Assembly (NCBI GenBank): GCA_030038415.1 | Contig: JASHOX010000075.1 | Coordinates: forward strand, 19,400 to 83,399 | Source of the DNA: Xanthobacteraceae bacterium | Lineage (GTDB): Bacteria; Pseudomonadota; Alphaproteobacteria; Rhizobiales; Xanthobacteraceae | Direction of reading: 5' to 3' | Length of the DNA: 64,000 bases | Position numbers and translations under genes: made by a program | Shown here: positions 53,843 through 63,253 of the stretch, piece after piece | Numbering within the stretch: the stretch's first letter is position 1 | Layout: every line of letters starts with the position of its first letter | The notes under the pieces: generated by a model | Databases searched by the model: none | The model's input: only the letters and a program-made list of their open reading frames with translations | Told to the model about the DNA's origin: nothing

Positions 53843-54060
53843 TGCATGATGAATGCGGGTCGGAGCGGCGCATGTCCTCAGCTTAGGTCAGGCTCATCGC
53901 CGTGATCCAAGTCCGGTTAACGCAAGACACTGTTGCAAACCGGCTCGCACATTTCCCCTCCGAAGTTAGCCGCAGATCATTTTTTTCCTATTTTTTATCG
54001 TGCGAACAAGCCTCGCAATTATATCGCTATCGCCGATAACATCGAGTTGCTGGGAGTATC

Positions 54061-54591
54061 ATGCATGATTCGAGCCTAACCATGTCGTTCACCCACAGCG
54101 CGACTGATGCTGAAAACGACGCCAGACGGCAGACCGATTTCAGCTTTGATGATAACTCCCACTTCCGCTTTGTTCCGCGCGATCTTGCAAACAAGAGCCG
54201 TAAGCTCGTCGAAACGTATCACGCCATCAACGGCTACAGCCGCCTGCCCGATATGCTGTGGAACTCCGACGCCCGCGACATTATTGAATGCCATCGCGAT
54301 CTAGCGCAGATCTTTAAGACGGCATCCAAGTCGAGATGTGCCAAGCGCGCCAACGACTCCTTCGCACTCATCGCCACCATTGTCGTGTCGTTGGAAATCT
54401 TGGCGCGGGATTTCGCCGGTTGGGGCAAACGATATCCGGCCGCACGCCGCGAAGCCACCGATATGCTGATCAGTTATCCCGAGCGACCGCGCACCTGGTT
54501 CATGGATAAATATTTGTATCCGTCGCTCAGCCTTCATCGCGAGCTGGCCAGCGCGATTGCGCCTTCGGGCGCCGATGCGGCGATGGTCTAA
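54061..54591 (+). CDS. Hypothetical cytosolic protein
   Basis: 176 residues. No signal peptide or membrane segment. Predicted mostly helical: 'RDLANKSRKLVETYHAINGY', 'NDSFALIATIVVSLEILARDFAGWG', 'LSLHRELASAIA'. I do not recognise the family. The weak RBS is a GGGAG eight bases before the ATG. The small lipoprotein gene begins 11 bp downstream, so they may be co-transcribed. Confidence 0.6.
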   Translation: MHDSSLTMSFTHSATDAENDARRQTDFSFDDNSHFRFVPRDLANKSRKLVETYHAINGYSRLPDMLWNSDARDIIECHRDLAQIFKTASKSRCAKRANDSFALIATIVVSLEILARDFAGWGKRYPAARREATDMLISYPERPRTWFMDKYLYPSLSLHRELASAIAPSGADAAMV

Positions 54592-54602
54592 AGTCAATAC
54601 GT

Positions 54603-54749
54603 ATGTTTCGACTCTTTGTTATTGGCGGCGTCTTTTTCTGCACGTTGATGATTTCCGGCTGCACCGACACGCCTGGCCGCAAGTGCGATTGGGTTGGCCC
54701 CGGCGCCCGCGCTGTCTACGTGTGCAAAGTGCCCTCGCAACCGAAGTGA
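54603..54749 (+). CDS. 48-residue lipoprotein with a CDWVGPGARAVYVC motif
   Basis: A short gene. Residues 1-19 form a lipoprotein signal with lipobox I-S-G-C20. The mature peptide (29 residues) is almost entirely one motif: C28-DWVGPGARAVYV-C41, then a short tail. The same motif occurs twice in the secreted protein at 55103-55393. The two cysteines could form a disulfide or bind a ligand. No family recognised. The downstream terminator (54896-54932) may end its transcript. Confidence 0.7.
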   Translation: MFRLFVIGGVFFCTLMISGCTDTPGRKCDWVGPGARAVYVCKVPSQPK

Positions 54750-54817
54750 CAAAGCGCGATCGCCGATGTCGGCGGCCGACCAACGTTGAATGATCGAAAA
54801 ATTTATTTTCTTGTTAT

Positions 54818-54932
54818 TTGACGCAGTGCAACAAGGGACTAAGCTGAACGAACTGTTCGTCAGCGTACCTCGATGGACAGGCCGTGGTGATGGAAGGGGT
54901 CGGATCTGGCAAATCCGACCCCGTTTCTTTTG
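54818..54932 (+). ncRNA. Candidate small RNA with its own promoter and terminator
   Basis: TTGACG (54818-54823), a 16-bp spacer and TAAGCT (54840-54845) look like a sigma-70 promoter. The transcript would run from about 54852 to a strong terminator at 54932, about 80 nt. The dyad ACGAAC-T-GTTCGT (54848-54860) sits at the presumed start. No open frame of note. Not proven. Confidence 0.35.
54896..54932 (+). terminator. Rho-independent terminator
   Basis: Stem GGGGTCGGAT (54896-54905) / ATCCGACCCC (54913-54922), perfect over 10 bp, loop CTGGCAA, followed by GTTTCTTTT. Confidence 0.85.
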
Positions 54933-55102
54933 ATCATTATGGAACGCGCCAACGGGCGCCAACAGACAAACCTAAAATATCATCTGTTGCATAATTCTCC
55001 ATCAAATGACAAAAAATTTTTTCTTTGTCCGTCAGGCACAATTTTTTCATAATCAGGGCGAGCAGAGCGCGCTCGACATAATTTCTCTCTGATGAGGGAT
55101 GC
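54933..55102. other. Intergenic, nothing recognised
   Basis: 170 bp, AT-rich, between the terminator and the CDWIGPGARA protein gene. It should hold the promoter of the latter. With the preceding part it makes a 350-bp stretch without a protein gene. Confidence 0.3.
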
Positions 55103-55393
55103 ATGCAACGTACAGCACTTCTTACATACATCGTTATCAACACGCTCGTATTTGCCTTTACGGCAACCAATGCCGCGACGCATAAGAAATACAAACATCA
55201 CCACATTTACGGACTGAGCGGCGTCGAGCTCAACGCGGCGCCGCAGCGCGTCTGCGACTGGATCGGCCCCGGCGCGCGCGCCGTCTATCGCTGCACTTAC
55301 GTCAACGATCCGCCGCCCACGGTCGCGATGTCGACCCAGCCAAGCTGCGATTGGATCGGGCCCGGCGCGCGGGCGCTTTATCGCTGTAAATGA
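55103..55393 (+). CDS. Secreted protein with two CDWIGPGARAxYRC repeats
   Basis: 96 residues, ATG preceded by GAGGG. Signal peptide to about residue 24 (ATNA). After a His/Lys-rich patch (HKKYKHHH, 27-34) come two copies of the motif: C51-DWIGPGARAVYR-C64 and C82-DWIGPGARALYR-C95. The second repeat ends the protein. Together with the 48-residue lipoprotein this defines a local family. Role unknown; the conserved Cys pair and Trp/Arg suggest a small folded, disulfide-closed unit. Confidence 0.75.
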   Translation: MQRTALLTYIVINTLVFAFTATNAATHKKYKHHHIYGLSGVELNAAPQRVCDWIGPGARAVYRCTYVNDPPPTVAMSTQPSCDWIGPGARALYRCK

Positions 55394-55601
55394 GTCCATC
55401 GCTCACTGTGAAGTTGCCGCTTCGTACGGTCCACCCTGAGAACATTCGCGCAGACACGCCGGTGAACGCACTATTGTTACGGTAGCCTGGCGGGGACGGG
55501 CCCGACTGATTTCGACATTGCAAACGATACGCGGCGCTCTGCGGCAGCTCGGCTTTCCAGCCACACGCCAGACCGGCAATGACGGAGCGGGGCGCGCTGG
55601 T

Positions 55602-57092
55602 ATGTTTAGTGCAGCCGGCGTCATTCCATTTGCCGCGACTATATTGATGGTGGCGCTCGCCACCGGCGTGATTTTTCTATTCCAAAGCTGGCTTGCCACT
55701 CTCAATCTTGTTTCCATCATCTACTTGATCCCCGTGCTCGTGGTGTCGCTATGGTGGGGCACTTGGCCTGGCATCATCGCGGCAATCGGCGGCGCGCTGG
55801 CGGCCGATTTTTTCTTTTATCCGCCGCTCTACAGCTTTTGGATCGGCGATACGCAAAATATCGCCGATCTGATCGTTTTTCTGATTGTCGCTCTGATCAC
55901 CGGCGCAATCTCCGCCCAAATGAACCAGCGCGATCGGCAAATTCTCAATCTTTACGATTACTCCAAGCGATTAGCGGGGTGCTTCACGACCGCCGACATG
56001 ATCCGTGCCACGCAAGAGCACCTTGCGAATTCCCTGGGTCGCCCAACAATCCTTCTCGCGGCAAGGGACGTCCGCGATGAAACCGAGCCGGGCACCGCGG
56101 TGCCGCAAACAGTGCGGGATGCGATGGCGGCGATCGGCGCGGATGATTCCGCCGCGCACGCTATTGTCGACGACGCCAGCGGCGTTACCTGGCTGGCGCG
56201 CCGCATTCTTTTGGGGACGACGCACTACCTGGTTTTCGTCGATCTCGGCATCAATGCAATGGGCGGAACACGCCGGCTCAATCGGCGTATTGAGGCGATC
56301 CTGACGGACGCAGCGAGCTATCTGATGCACCTCGATCTTGCAGGAGCGATCGAGCAATTCAGGATCCAGGCACAATCCGACAAATTAAAAAGTGCGCTGG
56401 TTGCGACCGTGTCGCACGACTTACGCACTCCGCTGGTTTCGATTTTGGGCGCGGCGAGCGTGCTGAGCCAGATAACGGAAATAGCGAACAACAGTCGAGC
56501 GAGATCGCTGGTGGAAAGCGTCTATTCGGAAGCGGCTCGGCTTGATGGCAACATCAAAAACCTTGTCGACGCCGCGCGTATTACGATCGACGTGGGGCGG
56601 CCTAATCTTGAATTGACCGATCCTGTCGATATCGTGCACACGGCGACGGATCAGAAGAAGGGCGAGCTTGCGGCTTACGACCTCGAAATCGCTGTGGCGC
56701 CGGATTTGCCCTTGGTTCGGGTGCAGCCTGCGCTCATCGAAAATGCCTTGGTCCAATTGCTCGACAATGCAATCAAATATTCGCCGACCGGCTCGAAAAT
56801 CGCGATTCTGGGCAATGCCGACGGCAAATGGCTGGTTTTGTCAGTATCCGATCAAGGAGCAGGACTGACAGCAGACGAGCGCTCGCACGTCGGTCAACGC
56901 TCGTTTCGCAGTAACCGGCACGCCGCCGCGGCGCGTGGTTCCGGTTTGGGCCTTTGGATTGCCAATACGTTTGTCGCAGCCAATGGCGGCAAGCTCGAGG
57001 CGGACAGCCCAGGGCCTGGGCGCGGCACAACCGTGCGCATTTACCTTCCGGTTGCGCAGGACTTACCCGTTGCGCCGGATATGAATGAATAG
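55602..57092 (+). CDS. Orphan KdpD-like sensor histidine kinase
   Basis: 496 residues from the ATG at 55602; a TTG at 55518 would add 28 residues and neither has a strong RBS. It is a paralogue of the kinase at 49.7-51.4 kb: DUF4118 membrane domain with 'AADFFFYPPLYSFWIGDTQN', GAF-like linker, H-box 'ATVSHDLRTPLVSILG', N-box 'LLDNAIKYS', G-boxes 'DQGAGLT' and 'GSGLGLWIAN'. It also lacks the KdpD/Usp input domains. No response regulator is next to it, so it may signal to the KdpE-like regulator 6 kb away. Confidence 0.88.
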   Translation: MFSAAGVIPFAATILMVALATGVIFLFQSWLATLNLVSIIYLIPVLVVSLWWGTWPGIIAAIGGALAADFFFYPPLYSFWIGDTQNIADLIVFLIVALITGAISAQMNQRDRQILNLYDYSKRLAGCFTTADMIRATQEHLANSLGRPTILLAARDVRDETEPGTAVPQTVRDAMAAIGADDSAAHAIVDDASGVTWLARRILLGTTHYLVFVDLGINAMGGTRRLNRRIEAILTDAASYLMHLDLAGAIEQFRIQAQSDKLKSALVATVSHDLRTPLVSILGAASVLSQITEIANNSRARSLVESVYSEAARLDGNIKNLVDAARITIDVGRPNLELTDPVDIVHTATDQKKGELAAYDLEIAVAPDLPLVRVQPALIENALVQLLDNAIKYSPTGSKIAILGNADGKWLVLSVSDQGAGLTADERSHVGQRSFRSNRHAAAARGSGLGLWIANTFVAANGGKLEADSPGPGRGTTVRIYLPVAQDLPVAPDMNE

Positions 57093-57102
57093 GGTCGTCG
57101 AA

Positions 57103-57453
57103 TCACCAAACGCCGACGATGCAGATCAGCAAGAAGGGAACGGCGGCGAGCCCGAGATAGAACCAGGTGCGATAAGCGTGAGCGTCCTTCGGTACGGTGA
57201 AGAGCTGCACGATGCCCCACCCACACACCGCAAGGCCAAGCGCGATCTGAATTAGATCGTCGGGACTCTGCAGTACGGTCCAAAATGGATCGTGCGGCAG
57301 GCTCACATGCAGGGTTATGATGAGGATCGAGAGAATGAAAACCGTCCGCAACCCCAGGGCCGCCATTCGCAGGTGCCGGGAAACATTAGAGGCGGATGTC
57401 TGCTTGGCGGACCGCACTGCCCAATGGTCCACCCCAAGGTGCATCGACGACAT
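57103..57453 (-). CDS. Small integral membrane protein
   Basis: 116 residues with three membrane segments: 'VFILSILIITLHVSL', 'LIQIALGLAVCGWGIVQLF' and 'FYLGLAAVPFLLICIVGVW'. Tail to tail with the orphan kinase, 10 bp apart. The family is not recognised. The preceding 260 bp (57454-57713) is AT-rich and holds its promoter. Confidence 0.6.
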   Translation of the reverse strand: MSSMHLGVDHWAVRSAKQTSASNVSRHLRMAALGLRTVFILSILIITLHVSLPHDPFWTVLQSPDDLIQIALGLAVCGWGIVQLFTVPKDAHAYRTWFYLGLAAVPFLLICIVGVW

Positions 57454-57713
57454 GGGCTAACTCCCTAGGCGACGAACTGAACAATCCAAATATATACCTG
57501 AGGCCATAAAAAATATAGATTGCATATAAATAATTGCTGCGCCGCATATAGAATGTATAAGTGCAGCCATCAGGTTTCATAAAAGCATTTAAAAACAGCC
57601 CTTTAGCCGAGCGGCTGCATAATTTTAGGGCACAGGCCGCGTCCGCCCATTTCACGGACTGTGGATAAAAATGAGTGCGCAACTTAACGGGAGCTGAATC
57701 CGGAAAGGCGGGA

Positions 57714-58583
57714 TCAGTGCTTCGGATGGATCGCGCTGCCGTTGACACCAACGATCATCTTCACCGGTCCGCCGATGCTCGTTAGGCCGATCCCCGGGCG
57801 GATGAAATTCGTGCCGTTGATGAGGCCGTGGCTCAACGCAATCGGCGTGATCGATGAAACGATTTTCGGTTGCGTCATTCCGTGATCATCGTGAGCGGCA
57901 CCAACTGTTCCAGCGTTGCCCGACACAACATGTTCGCTCGCCGGCGGCACGGACGACCGCCGAACCGAAGGCCCATTTTGCTGTGGCACAGATTCGCCGA
58001 GCGAATTGCGTATATTCGACGCGCCAGCGCCGGGCCCTTCGTGACGTTGCAACATATTTCGCGGCGAAATTGACGTGACAGAGGTCTTCGATCGCGACCG
58101 CCGGTGATACTCTGCATCGTTCTGGCGCGGCAGCACGGTGACGCGGGTATCGACCGGGCCGTTGTCCAGCGTATGCCAACCCGTCGGATTGGTCGGCCGG
58201 GTTACAGCATCCTTCCCTTCGGGCATCGGTCCTTTGATTGCGTCGCCATTCCTATCGCTCTCGCGGCCTTCCTCCTTGCCCAGCCAAATTGATTTCGAAC
58301 CGTCGGGCGAGCTCGTTTGTTGGTTCTTGAGATCCGGTCCGCTAGACCCAACGCCGCTTACGGGAGGCACCGGCGTATCGGACGTCGGTCCGCTCTTGGC
58401 GCTGGCATCAATGCGCGTTGATGACGAGGAAACGGGCGTTGTTGAGTGATGGACCCGATTCCTGAAGTGATGAGCGCTGGCCGGCCCTCCGCCGGCGAAT
58501 TCGGAAAACATCAGCACCGCGCCGAAGAGACCAATCGCCAGGCCGGCACCTTTCTGCAAGCTGCGCGTCATCGCGTAACACAC
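57714..58583 (-). CDS. Exported low-complexity protein linked to the RND operon
   Basis: 289 residues from a GTG at 58583 abutting the RND stop, or 285 from an ATG at 58571. A signal anchor (GLAIGLFGAVLMFSEFAGGG) leads to a Ser/Pro/Gly/Asn-rich, probably disordered periplasmic chain. Histidine clusters occur at the mature N-terminus (AHHFRNRVHH), near residue 235 (AAHDDHGM) and at the end (HPKH). No domain recognised. Its position right behind a metal-type RND pump hints at a metal-binding accessory; this is inference. Confidence 0.55.
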   Translation of the reverse strand: MCYAMTRSLQKGAGLAIGLFGAVLMFSEFAGGGPASAHHFRNRVHHSTTPVSSSSTRIDASAKSGPTSDTPVPPVSGVGSSGPDLKNQQTSSPDGSKSIWLGKEEGRESDRNGDAIKGPMPEGKDAVTRPTNPTGWHTLDNGPVDTRVTVLPRQNDAEYHRRSRSKTSVTSISPRNMLQRHEGPGAGASNIRNSLGESVPQQNGPSVRRSSVPPASEHVVSGNAGTVGAAHDDHGMTQPKIVSSITPIALSHGLINGTNFIRPGIGLTSIGGPVKMIVGVNGSAIHPKH

Positions 58584-61500
58584 TCATTCGGCCGGCTGCG
58601 GTGCATTCGGCTCGGTCCTAGGAGTGCCCCTCTCCGCCCGATCCAGGAACAACGTTTGCACCGCAGGAACGACGATCAGCAGCACAATCGGCCCGATGAA
58701 CATGCCGCCGACAACGACGGTCGCGAGCGGCCGCTGCACTTGACTGCCGATCCCGTGAGAGACCGCAGCCGGCAGCAAGCCGATGCACGCCGACAGCGCC
58801 GTCATCAGCATCGGCCGCATTCGTTGCGAAGCGGCGTGATACATCGACTCGATAGTTCCGATGCCGGTCAGTTTGACATCGTTGTAATAGGTCATGATCA
58901 GAATTCCATTCATGACCGATACGCCGAAAAGAGAAATGAAACCCACTGCCGCGGAAATGCTGAAATTCAGCCCGGAGAAATAAAGCGCCAGCACGCCACC
59001 GCCGGCGGCAAAAGGAATGCCCGCAAGCGCCATCAAGCTGTCACGCAACGAATTGAACAGGCTGTAGAGCAGCACCAAGATCAAGAGCAGGCTGATCGGT
59101 ACGATAACCTCAAGCCGCGCCTTCGCATTTTGCAGATCCTCGAACTCGCCGGCCCATTCGAGGCGATAGCCGGGCGGAATCGTTACGCTCTTGGCGATCC
59201 GTTGTTGCGCCTCCTCGACCGCGCCGGCGAGATCACGGTCGCGGACGCTGAACTTGACCGGAATATAACGCTCTCCGGATTCGTGATAAATGTACGATGC
59301 GCCGGTATCAAGGCTGATATCGGCGAGCTCCTTCAGTGGAACATAGGCATTGACGCCGCTCGGGGTCGTGTAGCCGACCTTGATGTCGCCTACCGCTTCC
59401 AGGCTCGATCGATATTGGGCCGGCAATCGAACAACGACGTCGAATTGGCGATCGCCCTCAAGCAAACTGGTTGCCGTAGCACCGCCTAGCGCCGCCTGTA
59501 TCACGGTGTTGACGTCGCCGGTATTGAGGCCGTAGCGGGCCGCCTTTTCGCGATCGACCTTGACGTTGAGATTCGGCTGCCCCAGCACATGGAAGATGCC
59601 AAGATCGGTAATGCCCTGCACCTGTTGCATCTGATGCATGACCTCGGTGGCAAGCCTTTCGATTGTTGGCAGATCGCGGCCGATGATTTTGACCGAGTTG
59701 GCGCCTTTGACGCCGGATAGCGCCTCCTCGATATTGTCCTGGATGTACTGCGAGAAATTAAAGTCGATCCCCGGCAGCTCGTCGTTGAACTCCTTCTGCA
59801 GCTCTTCAACGAGCATGTCCTTGGTGAACCCGCTCGGCCATTCGTCATACGGCTTCAGCGGTACGAACAGTTCAACATTCGAGAACGGCGAGGCATCGCT
59901 GCCGTCGTCGGGGCGGCCGTGCTGCGAGACCACCGTGATCACCTCGGGATGACGGAGCAGGATTTCGCGCATTTTGGCAGTCGCCGGTTCGCCGGCCTCA
60001 AGCCCGATCGTCGGCGGCATCGATGCCCGAATCCAAAGGTTGCCTTCCTCCAAGGCCGGCAGGAACTCACCGCCAAGGCGCGTTGCCAGCAAGCCGACGA
60101 CCGCGAGGAAACCAATGGCGATCCACAGCATGATCTTGCGGTGAACGAGCGACCAGCGAAGTATCGGCACGTAGAGTGTGCGTAATACGCGAACGACGAT
60201 GGTTTCCGTCTCCTCGACGTGCTCAGGCAGCAGAAAGGACGCCAGCACCGGCGTGATTGTGAATGTCGACAACAAGGCGCCGGCAAGCGCCAATCCGTAG
60301 GTGCGTGCCATGGGACTGAAAATCTGTCCCTCCACGCCCTGCATAGTGAACAGCGGCACGAAGGCTGCGACCGTAATCAACGCCGAAAAGAAGATGGCCA
60401 TATCGACTTGAAGGGCGCTGGCAAAAATGAGCCGCAAGCGATCGGTCCAATGCGGCGCGCTGGTCGTGCCTGCCACTCTCGTTGGATCGTTGCCAAAACG
60501 CCCTTCGGCGAGCTGCTGCAACAATCCCACTCGCTCCGTCGGACTTTGGAAATTCCGGAAGATATTTTCGATCAAGATCACCGCCGAGTCGACGATGATG
60601 CCGAAGTCGACGGCGCCGACCGAGAGCAGGTTGGCGTCCTGCCCCATCATCACCATGATAATGACGGCAAAGAACAGCGCGAATGGGATGTTGACTCCGA
60701 CGATAATGGCGCTGCGCAAATTGCCGAGGAAAATCCATTGGATAAGAAAGACGAGCACGCAACCGAAGATGAGGTTATGCAAAACGGTATGCGTGGTGAC
60801 CGCCACCAATGTCGAACGATCGTAATAGGACACAAGCTTGACACCTGGCGGCAAGCTGCCGTCGCTATTGAGCTGTGCGATCTTAGCTTTGACGAGGGGG
60901 ATGATGTCGTTGGTGTGGTAAGTTCGGCCCATCACGACGATTGCCAGCGCAACATCGCTGTCATGATCCCTTCCAGCAATACCAAGCCGCGGCCGATATC
61001 CGACTGAAACCTTCGCTACGTCCTTGATTTGCACCGGAACACCGTTCACCTGCGTGAGCACGACATTCTCGATGTCCGCAACGCGATAGCCCTGCGTCAA
61101 ATCGCTGTCACCGCCCGAGTCCATCAGACCGATGCCGCGAATATTGACCGATTGCTGGCCGACGGTGATCTCACGCCCGCCGACATTGATATTGGCGTTG
61201 CCGAGCGCGGCGATGACTTGGGGGATCGTGACGTTGTAGGCATCGAGCTTATTCAAATCGACGTCAACGTCATATTGTTTGGTGGTGCCGCCCCAAGAGT
61301 TTATCGCCACAACGCCAGGCACCGTATACAGACGCCGCGTCACGATCCAATCCTGTATCGTGCGCAGATTTGTCAATCCGAAATGGGGAGGGCCTACGAC
61401 TTGATAACGGTAAATCTCACCGACTAGACTTGATTGTTGGATCTGAGGAACCTGACCGCCGGGCAGCGTGACGTTTTGCTGCAACATCAGCGCCGCTTGC

Positions 61501-61823
61501 GTATAGGCAAAGAAAAAGTCGACGCCGTATTTGAAGGTCACGCGGACGAAGGACAGGCCGTAGAACGACGTCGAGCGGATATTGTCGACGCCCGGAGTGA
61601 TATAGAGGCCGACCTCCATCGGAACCGTATAATAACGCTCCATCTCCTCCGCCGAGAGGCCGGGCGCCTGGGCGGTGATTTCGAGAATCACCGGAGCGGG
61701 ATTGGGGTAGGCCTCGATGTTCAGTCGCGAAAAGGCGACGAGCCCCGCGCAGACAAAGACCACCAGCCCCAGAAGAATGATCGCACGCCGAGTGAGACCG
61801 AAGGCAATGATGCCTTTCAGCAT
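58584..61823 (-). CDS. HME-type RND heavy-metal efflux pump (CzcA/CusA family)
   Basis: 1079 residues, full length. Twelve membrane segments and two large periplasmic loops. Motif 'VGAVDFGIIVDSAVILIENIFRNF' carries the proton-relay acidic residues characteristic of the heavy-metal HME subclass (DFGxxVD...EN). 'MEVGLYITPGVDNIRSTSFYGLSFVRVTFKYG' is the CzcA N-terminal pattern. It works as the inner-membrane antiporter of a tripartite pump, with the adaptor encoded 40 bp upstream and the divergent outer-membrane factor. The metal is not readable. Confidence 0.92.
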   Translation of the reverse strand: MLKGIIAFGLTRRAIILLGLVVFVCAGLVAFSRLNIEAYPNPAPVILEITAQAPGLSAEEMERYYTVPMEVGLYITPGVDNIRSTSFYGLSFVRVTFKYGVDFFFAYTQAALMLQQNVTLPGGQVPQIQQSSLVGEIYRYQVVGPPHFGLTNLRTIQDWIVTRRLYTVPGVVAINSWGGTTKQYDVDVDLNKLDAYNVTIPQVIAALGNANINVGGREITVGQQSVNIRGIGLMDSGGDSDLTQGYRVADIENVVLTQVNGVPVQIKDVAKVSVGYRPRLGIAGRDHDSDVALAIVVMGRTYHTNDIIPLVKAKIAQLNSDGSLPPGVKLVSYYDRSTLVAVTTHTVLHNLIFGCVLVFLIQWIFLGNLRSAIIVGVNIPFALFFAVIIMVMMGQDANLLSVGAVDFGIIVDSAVILIENIFRNFQSPTERVGLLQQLAEGRFGNDPTRVAGTTSAPHWTDRLRLIFASALQVDMAIFFSALITVAAFVPLFTMQGVEGQIFSPMARTYGLALAGALLSTFTITPVLASFLLPEHVEETETIVVRVLRTLYVPILRWSLVHRKIMLWIAIGFLAVVGLLATRLGGEFLPALEEGNLWIRASMPPTIGLEAGEPATAKMREILLRHPEVITVVSQHGRPDDGSDASPFSNVELFVPLKPYDEWPSGFTKDMLVEELQKEFNDELPGIDFNFSQYIQDNIEEALSGVKGANSVKIIGRDLPTIERLATEVMHQMQQVQGITDLGIFHVLGQPNLNVKVDREKAARYGLNTGDVNTVIQAALGGATATSLLEGDRQFDVVVRLPAQYRSSLEAVGDIKVGYTTPSGVNAYVPLKELADISLDTGASYIYHESGERYIPVKFSVRDRDLAGAVEEAQQRIAKSVTIPPGYRLEWAGEFEDLQNAKARLEVIVPISLLLILVLLYSLFNSLRDSLMALAGIPFAAGGGVLALYFSGLNFSISAAVGFISLFGVSVMNGILIMTYYNDVKLTGIGTIESMYHAASQRMRPMLMTALSACIGLLPAAVSHGIGSQVQRPLATVVVGGMFIGPIVLLIVVPAVQTLFLDRAERGTPRTEPNAPQPAE

Positions 61824-61863
61824 AGGACGCTCCTAACGTGAGCGTTGCCGGCCGCGACCCCGC

Positions 61864-63093
61864 TCATTGGTTGCCCGCGATCGCCAGCATATTGCTGAGG
61901 AAGATCGCCCCATCGGTTGCAACCAACTCGCCGACTTGCACGCCTTCGAGAATCTGTCGGTAGCCTTCTCGCACCTGTCCGATCTTCACCGTCCTTTGCG
62001 TGAAACGGCGGCGGTCGGCAGTAATCCAAATGGTCTGCGTACCGTCGCCCTCCCGCACCACGCCGTTGACCGGCACCCCGGGAGAACGTGTGGGAGGACC
62101 GATGGCAATGGCGAAGTTCGCGAACATGCCCGAGCGCAACTCATGCTGCGGATCTTTGATCTCGGAACGGACCAAAACGCGTCGCGTATTGGGATCGACG
62201 AGCGCTCCAACGGTGGTGATCGTTCCATCGAAAACGCGATCGGGAAAGGCGCTAATTTTCACTTGGACCGCTTGTCCCACGTGAAACGCCGGACTATCGA
62301 CCTCCGCGACATTCGCGAGCATCCACATCGTATCGATGTCGGCGACCGTATAAGGCGCAGGCGTGTTGCCCGGCTGGACGAACAGCCCCGGCGCGGCATT
62401 GCGTGCGGTAATTCGCCCGGTTATCGGACTCGGCACGACAAGTGTCGGGTCGGCTAGCCGCTGAGCGACGATGCGATCGATCTCGGCATCGGATTTGCCG
62501 AAAATGCGGACCGCGTCGCGCCCCGCTCGCAAATTGCCTTCAGCCGTTTGCTGGTCGGAGACCGCCTGCTCGAGATCGTGCTGCGACACCGCCTGCGTCG
62601 TATAGAGTTCCTTCAAGCGGGCCAGATTGCGGGTGGTCAGATCCATCACTCCGGCCGCGGCGATTAAATTCGACTCGGCGGCCAACAGATCGGGGCTGTC
62701 GATGGTGAACAGTGTCTGCCCTTTCTTCACATCATCCCCGACGTCGGCGAACAGGCCGATAATCCTGCCCTGGTACGGCGTGAAGACTTGCGTCTCCATA
62801 TCCTCGTTAAAGTCGATGCTGCCGACGGCATTTTTCTCGTTCGGAAACTCGCGCGCTTGCACTGCGTCGACTTTAACGACGGCGAGCTGCGATTCTGACA
62901 GCTCGATGCTGTTGCCATTGACGCTTGGCGAATTACTTGAATCCGGTAGCGCCGCGTGCGCCGGAGGCGCAACACTCATCTCGGTTTTTGCTTCTTTGCC
63001 CGAATACTCGAATTTGTAGATTGCGACTGCACCAGCGATGAGTACACCGACCGCCACAGCCCTCACCTGGCTCTTACGAGAGATCATTTGCAC
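61864..63093 (-). CDS. RND efflux periplasmic adaptor (CusB/CzcB/HlyD type)
   Basis: 409 residues. One N-terminal membrane anchor (AVAVGVLIAGAVAIYKF), then 'QVFTPYQGRIIGLFADVGDDVKKGQTLFTI' lipoyl half-motif, a helical hairpin (about 145-200), 'PSPITGRITARNAAPGLFVQPGN' lipoyl second half and a beta-barrel domain. Joins the RND pump to the outer-membrane factor. First gene of the minus-strand operon. Confidence 0.92.
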   Translation of the reverse strand: MQMISRKSQVRAVAVGVLIAGAVAIYKFEYSGKEAKTEMSVAPPAHAALPDSSNSPSVNGNSIELSESQLAVVKVDAVQAREFPNEKNAVGSIDFNEDMETQVFTPYQGRIIGLFADVGDDVKKGQTLFTIDSPDLLAAESNLIAAAGVMDLTTRNLARLKELYTTQAVSQHDLEQAVSDQQTAEGNLRAGRDAVRIFGKSDAEIDRIVAQRLADPTLVVPSPITGRITARNAAPGLFVQPGNTPAPYTVADIDTMWMLANVAEVDSPAFHVGQAVQVKISAFPDRVFDGTITTVGALVDPNTRRVLVRSEIKDPQHELRSGMFANFAIAIGPPTRSPGVPVNGVVREGDGTQTIWITADRRRFTQRTVKIGQVREGYRQILEGVQVGELVATDGAIFLSNMLAIAGNQ

Positions 63094-63253
63094 GCGCGCC
63101 CCGAGTCACGAGTCATCAGAAACATTCATCGCAACCTGCCAACATCGTTGCGTCGCGGTCCACTGTGATTAGTTACATCATCTGGATTATCACGAGCCGG
63201 AAATGCGGCACAGCATTCAAATTCAGCAAATGTTGCTACGAAGCTAAGCAAAT

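Larger units (their letters stand above)
53474..54060. other. 587-bp intergenic region, divergent promoters
   Basis: No gene. It contains the porin promoter motifs (53574-53615), the CACAGTAACCAAAAT motif (53828-53842) and the small palindrome TATCG-C-CGATA about 20 bp before the 54061 gene. Confidence 0.5.

Noticed and set aside
58446..61007. Plus-strand frames opposite the RND pump
   Set aside because: Antisense shadows of a full-length, motif-rich HME-RND gene.
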